From Lophius americanus (taxonomy: Eukaryota > Chordata > Actinopteri > Lophiiformes > Lophiidae): a stretch of DNA of 64,000 bases. The DNA lies in NCBI GenBank assembly GCA_037951165.1, contig JBBDHG010000116.1:2009001-2073000 (forward strand), read 5' to 3'. This document shows, one piece after another, positions 1-13,189 of the stretch. The position numbers and the translations under genes are program-made. The notes beneath the pieces are model-generated. The model did no database searches. It had not been told where the DNA came from and saw nothing but the letters and a program-made list of their open reading frames with translations. The first letter of the stretch is position 1; each line of letters begins with the position of its first letter.

Positions 1-778
1 CTTAAGGGAGGAAATTGTTGTTTTTTTCTTTATTCAAATTTAGGTGATTAGCTAAGAATATGCTGTGTCCAAAGTTCTCCAAGCGTAGCTTTTGCAACTG
101 AAACTCTAAAATCAATTACTTCACTCAAAAAACAAAATATAAAATTAAGCCCAAGCTTTCATTTTTTTGAATTACTCAGTATGTGTTTATGTCCCTGTTT
201 GACCGTTGATCTAATCTTCCTCTAGTGGAATGCTGTGCTGGGTTAACACCAGATTGAATATGATCCATGCCTTCAAACGGTTCAAATGGTTTGATATATC
301 ATTGTATCACATAAATCATTGATATATGTGTAAAGCTTGGTGAAGCAGTTTCTTTGGGGATTTTTTTCTAATTGCCCTTAAACAAAAACACCTTCTGGAA
401 ATATTCTGGATAGTGATTTGCTCAGGCTCATGCATCGAGTCGAGTCGTCTGAGATTTCCTCCGAGGCTCAGCCAGGCAGAATAAAAGCTGAGGGAAGCAG
501 AAAAAGATGCTGGGGTCATGACCCAGTCAACCCTGACGACACGTAGTTGATGTAAAGAGACGGGCTGTGCGGGTGCTGCTAAACTCTGGACTTGTCCTCT
601 CCTGTGGAGAATTATTTGTCCGAATAAATCCTCAGAACAACTGAGCCGAGATGCTGCGATACAGAGATGCCGAGAAATTAAAAATGTATCTCTTTCGTTA
701 TATTGTCCTGCTGCATTACATCTATCTGTCTGTTAAAATACAGTAAGTTACAGTTTAATGTGTATAATCGGGAAAAAC
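1..778. other. No gene recognised
   Basis: AT-rich single-copy-looking sequence. Short open frames are present on both strands, but none has recognisable domains or paired splice signals. Confidence 0.5.
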
Positions 779-949
<171 letters not shown>

Positions 950-2230
950 GACGTGAATTAACTCAGCAGTTCTACGGCAGCCGTCTTGCACATAAATCAT
1001 CATTTTTGGAGGAATTACTTTCTGCTGTGTGCTGCTGCAGGTGTTTAATCAACTGTGAGAAGATCCAGCAGACGGTAACGAAACATCAGGCCTGATTCTT
1101 TTACAGCCGTGATGCGTTCAAGGACACTTACAAGGCCACTCACATATAATCTGATGTCTTTCATATTTTTAGCTGTAGTTTGAAAGACATTTAAGAAGAT
1201 ATTTTTAGCAGCATAGCCATAACATTATAATCATCTGCTTGCTATTAGTTGGGCATGGATGTCTGGATGACTTTGGTGTGTACTAACTACTGCAGACCTG
1301 GAAGGCCAAGAAAAGCCTTCACTTCTGCAAATGTTCTGACCTACTTGTCATCACAAATCCTGTCTAAGGAGCAAATTGATTGTATGCGGGCATGAGATCA
1401 TTAAAAACACATTTTAACAGAGACGGCTTGATTATACTATCCAGTTTCCTCAAGACCCACTGACATTTGTTTCTATGGTCGTCACTAAGGCGATTCAACA
1501 TCTCATTTCATCTATATTAATTTTCCAGTAGAAGTAAAAAAAAAACGTATTGATTTAACTATCGACTCTCTTTGAGCTGCCATCCCACATAGGTTCACGC
1601 CACCGCCATATCCACAACCTCCAGGTAAAGAAATGGCCAAACCTCATTGAACATTGTTTCATAATCCCACTATCAACGCCAACCCTTAGGCCATTCATAA
1701 TCGATCTCACGATGCGTCCTCGAATCAGTAAACCCCCCTTTAGAGTCTTAGCCATGCAGGAGAGCGTGTTTTTGCTCCTGTGAACTTTTGACCTCAGCAA
1801 CATCTTCATCATTGGGGAATCAATTCTTCTCCTCGTATAAAGTTTCTAGGTCACATCTATCCACTGCTTTATAATACAGTAATTTTGTTTTTTTTAAATG
1901 TAAGACCAGAAAACAAACATTATTCGAGCAAAGTCCATCTTTGACCGTTGCCCATCCTGCCTGGCTTCAGGTACCCTTAAAAGCGTCAGAAGTTTTTTTC
2001 TTTCTTTTCAGAAAAATGAAGATGCATTGAAGTTTTTCAGCTGTGTTTAAGATGTTGTTTTTCTAATATTCTGAATAAAATCCGTTTAAAAGAACAATCA
2101 AAATGAAAATTCTCCAAGTGAACGCCTCATTCGGGAAAAAAATGCCCAAAATTGAATTCAGCTATTGATTCAATTTCAAGCACTTTAGTACTGACAATCG
2201 TTGGAAATGTTGCTTCAAATAGCAACATTT
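950..2230. other. No gene recognised
   Basis: Non-repetitive AT-rich sequence with no supported exon, RNA gene or mobile-element coding region. Confidence 0.45.
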
Positions 2231-2234
2231 CCAA

Positions 2235-2284
2235 GAGAGCGAACGTGGCCTTGTTCGCTCTCCTGCGTACGAGCGAACAAGGCC
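2235..2284. repeat. Overlapping inverted repeats (two alternative hairpins)
   Basis: A perfect 10-bp stem (GAGAGCGAAC, 2235-2244, with 2253-2262) has an 8-base loop. A second perfect 14-bp stem pairs 2247-2260 with 2271-2284. The stems share bases, so only one can form at a time. The same words occur in the LINE fragment near 3503, so this is probably a small LINE scrap. Confidence 0.7.
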
Positions 2285-2663
2285 ATGTAAACGATGGTAG
2301 GGATTATTTCATGGCTCTGTTTTGTTCTGGACGTGGTCGATGTCTTGACATGAACGTAAGATGACTGCTTCTGAGCAGAACTGGCCTTGCAGACATTTTT
2401 GGTTTCAATACACAAAGTATTGAAGATCATTGGACAACTGGAGGTTGGAAAGCGACAGATATGAGCACTAAAAGCAATTCCAACAAAAACAGAAGGAAGC
2501 TGAAGGTTAGACCCTGAGGCATTAAAATGTATAAACATATGGAAAAATTTGAGGCCGTCCCTGGTGCAAGGCTGAATCTCACAACCGAAAAATGGGTCGG
2601 AACCGGCAACATTCACCATTTTACAAAGAACAAACATGCCAATTCTGTTTGTAAATGTTATTT

Positions 2664-3235
2664 GAACTGGTTCATGCAGTGAAACAGAACAGGTTCAAAC
2701 AGTGAAACAGAACTGGTTCATACAGTGAAACAGAACTGGTTCATACAGTGAAACAGAACAGGTTCAAACAGTGAAACAGAACAGGTTCAAACAGTGAAAC
2801 AGAACAGGTTCATACAGTGAAACAGAACTGGTTCATACAGTGAAACAGAACAGGTTCAAACAGTGAAACAGAACAGGTTCAAACAGTGAAACAGAACAGG
2901 TTCATACAGTGAAACAGAACTGGTTCATACAGTGAAACAGAACAGGTTCAAACAGTGAAACAGAACTGGTTCATACAGTGAAACAGAACAGGTTCAAACA
3001 GTGAGACAGAACAGGTTTATACAGTGAAACAGAACAGGTTCATACAGTGAAACAGAACTGGTTCATACAGTGAAACAGAACTGGTTCATACAGTGAAAAT
3101 GAACAGGTTCATACAGTGAAACAGAACAGGTTCATACAGTGAAACAGAACTGGTTCATACAGTGAAACAGAACAGGTTCATTCGGTGAAACAGAACAGGT
3201 TCAAACGGTGAAACAGAACTGGTTCATACGTTGAA
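2664..3235. repeat. 23-bp minisatellite, about 25 copies
   Basis: The unit is GGTTCAWACAGTGAAACAGAACW with two main variants (ACTGGTTCATACAG and ACAGGTTCAAACAG). Copies near both ends are more diverged. It lies just upstream of a decayed LINE. Confidence 0.95.
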
Positions 3236-3399
3236 CCGGCCAATTGAAGCTCTTTAAAACAGTGTTGGTAGCACTTTTGAGAATTTTCAGTAATTTTCCT
3301 AAGTGTGTGTGTGTGTTTGAGCGTGTGTTGTGTACACGATGTAAAAAAGGATCCATCATCTTGTTTATACTGTAATTAACTGTTGTCCACCAATGTTGC

Positions 3400-5600
3400 T
3401 GATCTGTACACACACTCAGCATCCATGCATCATCGTGCTGACTGAAGCTTGGCTCCGCCAGGATATACCGGACTCCATGGTGGAAGTGGAGGGATTCTCC
3501 TGTATACGAGCGAACAAGACCCACTCCTCAGGGAAAAACAGATGAGGAGGATTATGCATATATCCATATATCACCAAAGAAGTCAAGGCCTGCCTCAACA
3601 AAAAGAAACATGCTTTCAGGAACAATGACCGCAGATGTTTGGCCACAGCCGAAAAAGAATTGAAGCTCCTCCTGAGGACGGCTCAGTAGAATCTCAGTGC
3701 TGCCTTGGAACAAAACCTCAGTCAACAAACATGACACCAAACAGGAAATAATGTGTCTCTCTTGACGACAAGAAGAAAGAGCTGAAGCTTTGAACTCATT
3801 CACAGATACTGTAATCTCTAACGAGCTAAAAGTTAACCCGCAATATTTACAGATGTTATTCAGCAGAGCACGTAATAAAACATCTACTGGGCCGGAAATG
3901 CTCTGCTGAACTAATCGCTACCTCCCAAAAATGCCACCATCATTCTGATGCCCAAAACATGGTGTCCCCGAGCCGTCAATGATTTCAGACCAGTGGCCTT
4001 AACATCTGGAGTTAAGAAGTTCTTTGAATGAATCGTTATGAACATGCTGAAGACTGGAGTAGCCTCAGGGTTGGTCCCAACCCAGATCCCGTACAGGAAG
4101 GGGCGAAGCCCAGACGCGGCTGTCATCAGTGTCACCCATTTAATCAGCAAGCATCTGGTTTGGAAGGTCCTCAGGCGTATTTGCAGACTTCTGCTCTGCT
4201 TTTAACACCATCCAAAGACATCTGCTTGTGCATAAGCTGAATGACCTCCATGTAATCCCGCTGCTCATTAAACGGTTCCAATCTTTCCTTACAGACAGAT
4301 CTCAGCCGGTTAAAGTTAACGGCCGCCTCTCCAAGAGCAGAACCTTCTGCACATGTGTTCTTCAGGGATGTGAGAGTTTGCCCGTTCTCTCCACGCTGTA
4401 TACAAACGGCTGCAGGAGTAATCACACCAACAACCATATCATGGTCACTTCCTATGACACCATAATTTTAAGCCTGCTATCTTCGGACACCTGCCCCTCA
4501 GTTTACCACACGGAAATTGACACATTCAAAACGTGGAATGACGACCATCACCTCATTTTGAATGTAAATAAAACAAAAGAGATGATATTTGACCCCAGGG
4601 AAGTAAGATCCCATGACCCTGTAGTCGTTGGAAACAGTGTGGTTGAACAGGTAAGCTCCTACAAGTACCTGAGAATACACATAAACAGTAATCTGAAACT
4701 GGACCCATGTGGATGATCTGTCTGCTCGGGATGACTCAGGTACTTCACTTCCTTCGCAGACTCAGACTGTTCAGTGTGGCGGCCAAATTCTTTTCAACAT
4801 TCTATAACGCTGTTCTGGTGAGCTGAATTAGATACGGCATCGCCGCTTCCTACGGCACGATTACAGTCCAGTCCAAGACCCAATAAAATAGTCTGCTCAA
4901 AACATCGATGAAAGGGGATGGTGTGATGGAACACCCGTCTCTGAACAAGATTTAAGAAAAAGCAGTTTTCAGACAAGCCCAAAAGATCCTAAAGAACCCT
5001 CAAGCATTCTGCACCAAGAATACCCACTTTTACCATCAGGTAGACACCACAGAACCCCAAAACACAGCAGTAACCGGTCCAACCGTCCTGCCTCCCCACC
5101 TCAATCTCACTACTGAACAAACATCTCAACTCCAACTCCTAACAAGAGCTTTATCGTAAATGTCTCATGTTCACACACCGACTTCAGTAACCTCTTCGCT
5201 CTGGTTAAACACATGTGAAATATAATGTATGACGTCATGAAAGGGTAAAAGCAAAATCTTATGGTTTCACATATCCAAGAATATCTGACTCTACCTCGGT
5301 GTATATCAAATGTTCCACTTCTCCATGGTTCTAAACACATCTATACTTACTGCTTGACCTTCTACCTCTTACAAACTATTTGCACTATTAGTATCCCACA
5401 TTGAGCTCTCATGAACCAAATAAAATGTTATATTGGTGGCTTATTTCATTTTATTTTATTTATAATTTGTGATACTGTACTTATGTCCGCTGTGATGATC
5501 TGAACGACTGTACCGCTGACCGAGGCCAATTTCCCCTCTGGGACAATAAAGATGTATCTTCTATTATCTTATCTAATCTTATCTTAATAACAATAATAAT
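3400..5600 (+). mobile_element. Decayed non-LTR retrotransposon (Rex1/CR1-like LINE)
   Basis: Translation in shifting frames shows an endonuclease-type stretch near 3440-3530 and then reverse transcriptase blocks: DFRPVAL-like near 3985, LVHKLNDLHV near 4220-4260, LQGC near 4365, LNVNKTKEMIFDPRE near 4557-4605 and SSYKYL near 4650. The catalytic FSDD-type box is degraded to SYDT near 4450, and stops and frameshifts are frequent, so the copy is dead. The 3' end reads GGGACAATAAAGATGTATCT followed by ATCTTATC-type repeats near 5545-5590, typical of Rex1-like tails. Family name is inferred from memory. Confidence 0.8.
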
Positions 5601-6860
5601 ATATAATAATAATTAGAAATAGAAATAGTAATTGACTTTATTGTAATTCAGGTTAACCACCTGGCAGGAACACAGCAGGAAGACATTATGTTGCATTTGG
5701 TACTATAAAAAGAAATAAAAGAAATAAAAGAAACACGAAAAGTAAAGGAATCAGCGAAAAAGGAAAAAGGCAATAAAGGTCATTAAAAGGAGCATTCCGT
5801 ACAAAAGTGTCTGTAATAATGTACACAGCAGCAGGATTGTTAAGATAAATAAAACTATATACTGCATGATTGTAAATAAAAGAACAATTGTACATTTTAC
5901 ACGGTAAGTCTGCTGCAGAAAAATAAAAATAAAAACATCCCATAGAAACATGAATGTTGAATAGTAAAATGAAACTTTTTAATATATTAATAAATAATCA
6001 ATTTATACAATAATCACTCGTATTGTGATATAAATAGCAGCTGATTAGTTTTGCATGACAACAAGAGACGTGGAAAAAGAGTTACCCGAAGTGACGAAAA
6101 TGTGTTTTGTCTTATTCCAAATCCCAGATGTAACCAGTTACTCATTTTAATTTGAGCCAATTTCCATTCCCTGCTCTTCGCATTTGTTTTGCATTTTAAA
6201 ACTGCATTTTATTTCTTTCTCATCATATTTTTCCTACTTGTGTACTCTGATTAATCAAAAAACATTAAGGGCCTGTTTCGCTTGGATTGCAAATAGCGAG
6301 TTTGCATTCTAACACGGTATGTTTTTGTTTGCGGATGGTTTGTGGGTGATCAACTAAGAATTATTGCGTAAACGACAACAGATGCAAACATGAGGGTTTT
6401 GCGAGTGTTACCGGTTTGCCTTGGAGAGTTTGGACCTGTGTAAATAAAACAGGTGGGGGTCCGGTGACAGACGGGTCTCTGCACATCACTGAGCAGCAGG
6501 TGCGGCTCACTTCCTGCCATGAGCAGACGCACACATTTGTTCTCCTGTATGGATTTAATTTATTTACCTTATTTACCAAATCAAAAATGAATGTGCTCCA
6601 TGTTTTAACGTTTTGCTGGACATGGTTGAGTTGTAGTCTTGAAGATGGATTCTTCCGTAGGGCAGGAGGTGAGAGACCCAGGCAGCAGGTCATCACTGGA
6701 TCTGGCCTGGAGATGTCCATCAGAACACTGGCCAGAGTGATTGAAGGTTCGGTACGGGCAGTGATGGCGTCTCTCTCTCAATCTATAGGGTCCCACAACG
6801 GAGCAGCCGGGGAATGGAGAGGGAGGGGAGCGCATAGGAGGCAAAGCAACACATGTGGCC
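5600..6860. other. No gene recognised; AT-rich
   Basis: Contains AAAGAAATAAAAG-type simple sequence near 5700-5760. The upper part (6400-6860) may belong to the Harbinger remnant beside it, but I could not identify conserved residues there. Confidence 0.35.
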
Positions 6861-6869
6861 ATTGATCAT

Positions 6870-7060
6870 TCTCCTCCTCCATGTCCATGTCATCCTGCTC
6901 CAACCCGTGATCTTCTCCAAAGTTGTGAAACATACAGCAGACAACTACATTCTGGGCTGTACAGTAACGCTCCTCCAGTGCGGTCCAAACAGCAGAATCG
7001 GCTTTTCAGGATGCCAAACTGTTTCTGAGCGCAACAATCTGCAGATTAGCAACTTCCTTT
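6870..7060 (-). mobile_element. PIF/Harbinger transposase C-terminal remnant
   Basis: Minus-strand translation gives FGILKSRFCCLDRTGGALL, matching the conserved segment of Harbinger/HARBI1-type transposases near the end of the DDE domain. A frame change then leads to VVVCCMFHNF, resembling the family's VVACCVLHNI motif. Two frames are needed, so it is inactive. The family is inferred from these two motifs only. Confidence 0.6.
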
Positions 7061-7134
7061 AAAACGGATTAAATACAGAGGCAATCACAAGCACCAACAT
7101 TTTTTTTTTGACAAATGTCATCTTTGACTTCACC

Positions 7135-7388
7135 TGTCCGTGGTTACGGCTGTGTCCGTGGTCACGGCTGTGTCCGTGGTCACGGCTGTGTCCGTGGTCA
7201 CGGCTGTGTCCGTGGTCACGGCTGTGTCCGTGGTCACGGCTGTGTCCGTGGTCACGGCTGTGTCCGTGGTCACGGCTGTGTCCGTGGTCACGGCTGTGTC
7301 CGTGGTTACGGCTGTGTCCGTGGTTACGACTGTGTCCGTGGTTACGGCTGTGTCCGTGGTTACGGCTGTGTCCGTGGTTACGGCTGAC
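7135..7388. repeat. 18-bp minisatellite, about 14 copies
   Basis: The unit CCGTGGTCACGGCTGTGT alternates with a TTACGG variant. Because 18 is a multiple of three and the unit lacks stops in most frames, it creates long repetitive open frames on both strands (RGHGCV-type and VVTAVS-type). These are not evidence for a protein. Confidence 0.96.
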
Positions 7389-7389
7389 A

Positions 7390-10184
7390 TAATAATTCTG
7401 TTCAACAAATCTGCTTGTGTGTCTTTTTCCGAGCGCTTGTCGTTTCATGATGCTGAGCTGCAGACGGTAAAGCCAACAGCTGATGACGTAATCAATCTAC
7501 AAAACAGAGTCCGTGTGTGTTTTCCTTAAACCCACGCCAGAAACACACACACACGGGATTGAATGATGTGTGAAAACTCATTCAGGCAAGAATCTAGCAG
7601 GAACTCCACTTCCACGTCCACGCAATTGTGTTTCAATGATGTCCCTTTAATACAGTTTCTACACACTCTCTCTTTATTAATGGGCCTCCAGCCGGATCTC
7701 AAACACTGTAGGGAAACAGGAGGACGTATGATGCCATTTGGCTTCCAACAGTAGAAGCTCGTATCGTTTCAATGCATAAAGCTTTTGGTGTTTCGTATAA
7801 GTTTCTTTATTGGCACGAATTAGCTTTATAGAAGCAGCTTGGCAGGAGAGTCCAGTAGTGTCGTGGAGCAGAGTCTCCTGCACTGAGAGTGGTGTAGGCC
7901 ATAGTGAGGGGAGTAGAGGCCAGCATTATGAGTGGTGGAGGCAAGTATTCAGGGCAGTAGAGGCCAGCAGCAAGGGTGGGTGAGGCCATTAGTGAGGGTA
8001 CTAGTGGCCACCTGAGATTTTGCTTACTTTGAAGGGTGAAATGACAAATAGAAGTCTTCTTCAGCTGGTCCACTTCTTCCCACAACAAGAATCCGTAATA
8101 AAGCTGTCTTCGTTACTGCTTGTCTTCATGTTTTATTGCAGTCTAAGGGTTGTTTTGGACCCAGTGAGAATTCTTTGACACAAATGACCCATTTCGCCAA
8201 CAGCATCGCCCACATAACGAGTTAATTTATATGCATGTTGAGGAATGTGCTGTCTGACTTCCTCCTCCTCAGCTCTCTGTGAAGCGTCCACCGGGAGTCT
8301 CGACTGAAGCGAGAGAAGATGACTACAAATTGACTTCCTGTCACAGGACTTTACACGCAAACAAAGAGCAGTTCTCGTACACACTCAGATGATTTTGCTC
8401 ATTTTCACCATGCACACAAACACACGCAGAGTGGCAGGCGGACCGGCTTGGGTGGCTTTAACATTAAAAATGTATCAAAAACCAATTAGCATCGTGTGAA
8501 GGGTAGGGAAAGAGGGAGAAGAAAAAAGAGGGACAGAGAGGGAGACAGAAGGACATAGAGAAGATTTGGAGCAAGGGTGGAGAGAGACGAACGAGGCAGG
8601 GGAATGATTCGTAGGACGAGGAAGAGGCAGCAAAAGTGAACCTAACGAGAGCGGGAAATTAGAAACAAAGACTTTAAAATGTTTAGAATCATTATCTAAA
8701 AAATGGTTCAACTCACTCACCAGAATCTGAATTTAAGTTTTACTTTTCTGGCATAGACCTCGGCTTGTTTTTTCAGACTATGTACGTTAGGATATTGCCT
8801 GCCGTCGCTTTGATTTGTTCATGAGCCTTTACAGCAGTAAAGAGACCTTTTTTTTACCACCAGCGTTATTGAGTTCTGCTTTTGGGTCCAAACTGTTGTT
8901 TCCAGACAATTTTATGACAAAAATGCGGCATTTATGGCATTTACACAGACAAGCAGAAAGGAACGTAATTAATTCCAGTCATTATTTTGGGGCAATGACA
9001 CCACTTTTAGTCACTTTACTGCAAAGACATTGCTTTATGGCAGTGACAATGTTGTATGGCAACAATATCAGTTTCCTGCATTCATACCAATTAATGGCAA
9101 AAACACCACTTCACAGCAACATACCTTCTGATAATTTATGGTTTTGAGATTATATGATGTTATTTCTGTTCCCTCTGGCAAGTTTTCTGGACTGATACAA
9201 AAGAGTTTCTAGGGTCAATTTTCACACCAGAGCTCTTTTTTCGCCCTTTTCGTCTTTGCAAATTGCTTTGGTTGAACCTTTTGATTTAGATTAAGATATA
9301 TATGTCAACCATGTCAAAACTCTTAAATAATAATTGACATACAAATAAGATATTCTTAAATATAATGGGATCAAAAAAATTTTGAAACCAATCAACAGAA
9401 ACGGCAGAAACTGATCATCATGTTGCGAACAGTAATTCAAGAACCATTGGCTGTACACTGAGAACACACGATACTGAGACGTCCTCCATCCCTGAGACCC
9501 TTCTCTCTCCACAGACACAGAGCCGTGGAAGCAGCTTCTCTCCGTGAAGAGCAGCAGCGGGTTCTGTGGTCTCTATATTATCTGTGGGCAGAAGAGCTCT
9601 CCTGCTGGGAAGTTATGCTCCTGCAAACATGTCCACATCTCTTCAAATGAAGACTAAGCCGACTGGAATCCTCCTGGGCTTCACCAAAACACGCGAGCAA
9701 CCGCCGGGCTATTTGTGTGCAAATGTGGAACCGCCAGCAGCATGTGTACGCGTGTGCACCCGAAGAATCAACTCTGTGATGGTGCATGTAAACGCTTAAT
9801 CTCTCAGGGCGCCAGGGATGAAGAAAGCCATTAAGTTTGTGGAAAGGGTGTGTGAGCGCACTACGCTCACTCCGGAGAGATCAAACTGAGGTTTTTACAT
9901 GTTTGAGCTTTGAGGAGAAATGTCAGGTCGCATGTTTCTCTGTGGGAAGCAACGTGTCTCTGGTAGAGTTCACAGTATCTGCAGAGAAACAGGACTTCCA
10001 ACTCCAGTCCGTTTGGAAAAATTCTGTTCTTTGCCCCAATCAAATGTCAGGGAATGTGTGTTATCAAATAAGACTTTTAAAAAAACATCTTTTAATAAAA
10101 ACAAATGTTTACAAAGTTCCTTTTCAGATGAAGCAAAAACAGGAAAAGTCAGAAGGTGTTGAAACAACAGAGATACATTAACCA
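7390..10184. other. No gene recognised; polypurine tract inside
   Basis: Mostly unique sequence. A purine-rich strand of G and A runs (about 8498-8660) is the only notable composition feature. No exon with family support was found. Confidence 0.45.
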
Positions 10185-10720
10185 GAAGGCCACCCGAAAA
10201 AAAGTAAGACACTAAAAGACGAAAGTCACAAGATAAAAGAAAAAAAGAGACAAATTCTAGAAGCTACAAACAAAAATAGAGAATAAAAGATGAAATAAAA
10301 GACAAAAATGGGGGAAAAAAGATGTCACATTACAATACAAAAGTAACAAAGCTGAAAAAATAGGGGAAAGAGAAAGAAAATGAGAGAAAAAACTAAGAAA
10401 AATAAAACATTATGAAACAAGAAAATGACATGATTAAAAGATGACGAGACAAATGTATGCGATTAAACAAAAAGGAAGGGAAGTGAAGAAAAAAAACTAA
10501 AATAAGAGACATTAAGTCTAAAATAAGAGATGGTGTCATATCACAAAGTAAATATAAGCATAAAAAGGTCTAAATAAAAGTTAAATAAAAATGGAAGAAA
10601 ATAAGAGAATATACAAAACAAAAAAAGAGGGAGCCGTCACATCCCAGAATAAAAGTAAGGGACAAAAAACTAAAAAGAAAGTACAAGTAACATAAAATAG
10701 AGTAAAAGATAAAAATAAAA
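10185..10720. repeat. A-rich degenerate simple-sequence tract
   Basis: More than 500 bases very poor in C and T, built from variants of AATAAAAGACAAAAA. It looks like an old, degraded tandem array. No coding potential. Confidence 0.7.
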
Positions 10721-10849
10721 CACATGGAGTCAAAGAACTGGTGACGGTGGTGGTGATAACCTCAACCGCTCTACACTTTACGAAGACATCCCATAACATG
10801 ACGGCGAATTACAATCATTTCTGACCTTTTCTGACATCCCCAAAGAGTC

Positions 10850-11420
10850 TGGGATATTATGGAATCGTCATGGCCGCAGTGTGAACGCGAAAAACTAAAA
10901 AACTATTTCATGAATCATTTTTACCCAAACCTTAGTGCGAGGAAGAACTGGAATGTTTTGGGGAATATTCAGGTGTATATTTCCGACACTAGGGGGAGCT
11001 TTATCTCCACAATTGTCAACCGTTGGTTCTATTTAGTCAAAACTTGATGTATATGATTCCACTCCAGGACACTTTGAGATAACTTCCTAACCACTGGTTG
11101 TGTTTAGTCTTAATTTAGTGCATATGAATCGACTCAAGAAGCTCTATCTTGTGAATGTTGACATTTTACTCTAGTAGATTCTATTTTCTATTTTTTTAAA
11201 ACATTTTTCTCTTGACTTACCTCAGGAAAAAAATGTCATGGATCCTTTTCAAATTGAATAGCTCAATAGAATGTAGTGTGATGAAGAACTGGGTTGACTT
11301 TGGGAAAGGTGGGCTGTATATTTCTGACCCTGAGAGGAGCTTTATCTCCAAAAGGGGGATGAAGGACTTTCTGGGGATATACCTTTGCTGTCGTGGACGG
11401 CAGCGAATAAAAAACGTTAT
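10850..11420 (+). repeat. Unnamed dispersed repeat (CACTAGGGGGAGC family), two copies
   Basis: One copy near 10890-11090 contains CGACACTAGGGGGAGCTTTA. A second near 11228-11410 contains a diverged core (GACCCTGAGAGGAGCTTTA) and ends in GGGGATATACCTTTGCTGTC. The same boundary sequence ends the copies at 18.1 kb and 29.0 kb. Flanking words such as TTTCATGAATCATTTT recur in other copies. No open reading frame is shared, so it is probably a non-autonomous element. Confidence 0.7.
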
Positions 11421-12480
11421 TAATTATTAATATTTTATTAATGAATCCTTTTTCAGTCACATACAGTCACAAACAGTGAAATTCTTTCTCTGCATTTGAC
11501 CCGTTCCTGAGGAAGCATCATTTCACCAACATGTATATCATAACACTATATGATTAGAATCGTTTTAATGTAGAAACAAATGTCTTAATTGAGCTTTAAA
11601 AAAATATAGACGGAAAAAAACAGAAATATGTTTATCCATAAACCATCCAGAGAAAATCAAATGAACTCAAATGTCCTATTTGAGGCCGGCGGAGTAAGAG
11701 CCCCGCGGTCAGGCCGCGCCGCCAGCTTTGAAGATTAAAGACGTATTGATGTGGATCTCCATTGACTCGCCTTCCTGGCTGCTTCCGGCTATTCTAGATC
11801 AAATGAGAATTAATTATATATGAAAAAAGACCAGTCTTTGAATTTCAAATGTTTCAGTCAATTAATTGAGAAAATCAACAACTCCAGTGGAAAGTCTCTT
11901 CAAAGGGGCTTAAAAAAAAAAAAAGGCTTCAAATGAGCAAATTATCAAAGAACTCAACCCACGGTTGAACGCGTTTGTGGGCGGGTGTTTCATCACTCTC
12001 GCACCGTTTTATCAATTGTACGCTTCTTAAGATGCAATTATTCTTTCTGAGGCTCAGAGTCTAAGTCAGACTTTACTCCCAAACATTTGTGCGTAACGAC
12101 TGTTGCTGTCACCAAACACTCACAAACTGGGCTGTCCCATTTACTTGAACGTAACATGTGTTTGGTATGAAATCACTTCCTGTTTGCGGGATTGACATGA
12201 TTACGTCATTAAATCCGTCTTTGTTCATGTAGATTAGAAAATAACACACAGTGTTCCACTTGATAAAGACAATGTCCCCTTAGCCCCCCCATTCCCCACC
12301 ACTCTTATTCACCTACAAGATAACGAAGGACCACACAAAGGAGCAAAGTAGAAACTAGAAAAACAGGAAATACAATTAAAACAAGTTGGGAACAACTGAT
12401 GAGAGTTTTTGTATAATAACGGCTGTGTAAGCTGGGGGCTTATTTAAGTTACACAAAGTGGTTCAACAGAAGAATTTGTG
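11420..12480. other. No gene recognised
   Basis: AT-rich unique sequence; I see no exon, RNA gene or transposon coding motif. Confidence 0.45.
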
Positions 12481-12489
12481 CAGATTTCA

Positions 12490-12725
12490 CTCTCACACAA
12501 ACACACAAACACACATACAAGCACTCGCACAACCAACCACACGCACGTACACACACACTCCAAACATACGCATGCACACACACAAACTCGGGGTCACACA
12601 GACAAACACTTAGACACACAAACACATGCACATACACGCGCACACTAACACGCACAAACACACACACCCGCACACACACAATGACTCACACAGACGCACG
12701 CACACACAGAGACACAAACACGTAC
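12490..12725. repeat. Degenerate (CA)n / ACACAC-rich tract
   Basis: Imperfect CACA dinucleotide array with frequent G and T interruptions. The Val/Cys-rich minus-strand open frame over it is a by-product. Confidence 0.85.
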
Positions 12726-13189
12726 TGCCACATACACATACAGAGCTAAACATCTAATTGCAACAATTAATTGAACTGGCTTCAAATGAGGCTTAATGTT
12801 TTTGTCGTCCCAAAACATTCAAAGCACTAAAGAGACTTGGCTTCACGGCTAATTAAATCACCTAATGAAGAAATTACAAAAGTTCACATAAAACCTGGAC
12901 AAATGTTAAACTTTTGTATTTGAGGTCAGATCTCAGAAAGCTGTTGTTGATCCAAAGTTCACAGATGTGTTTCTTTGGAATACATTCTTGCAGATTTCTA
13001 ATCACAAACGTTTATGTTTGAGATTGTTAATCTTTTGTTAATAACTTTATTATGTCATTAAGACAGTTTCTTCATTATTATTATTATTAAATGATTGTAA
13101 AACTTTCATTTGAACTGAGGCTGCTGCAAAGAGGAGGTTCCGTGACGCTGTGAAGGACAACAAGTGTTAACGTGGCGCCATCTAGTGGT

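Noticed and set aside
4228..4716. 162-residue open frame considered as a host gene
   Set aside because: Its blocks (LNVNKTKEMIFDPRE, VSSYKYL) are LINE reverse transcriptase; the catalytic box is broken.
7059..7529. Several long repetitive open frames on both strands
   Set aside because: All derive from the 18-bp minisatellite; the flanks carry no recognisable protein.
12449..12679. Cys/Val-rich minus-strand open frame
   Set aside because: Translation of a degenerate CA repeat.
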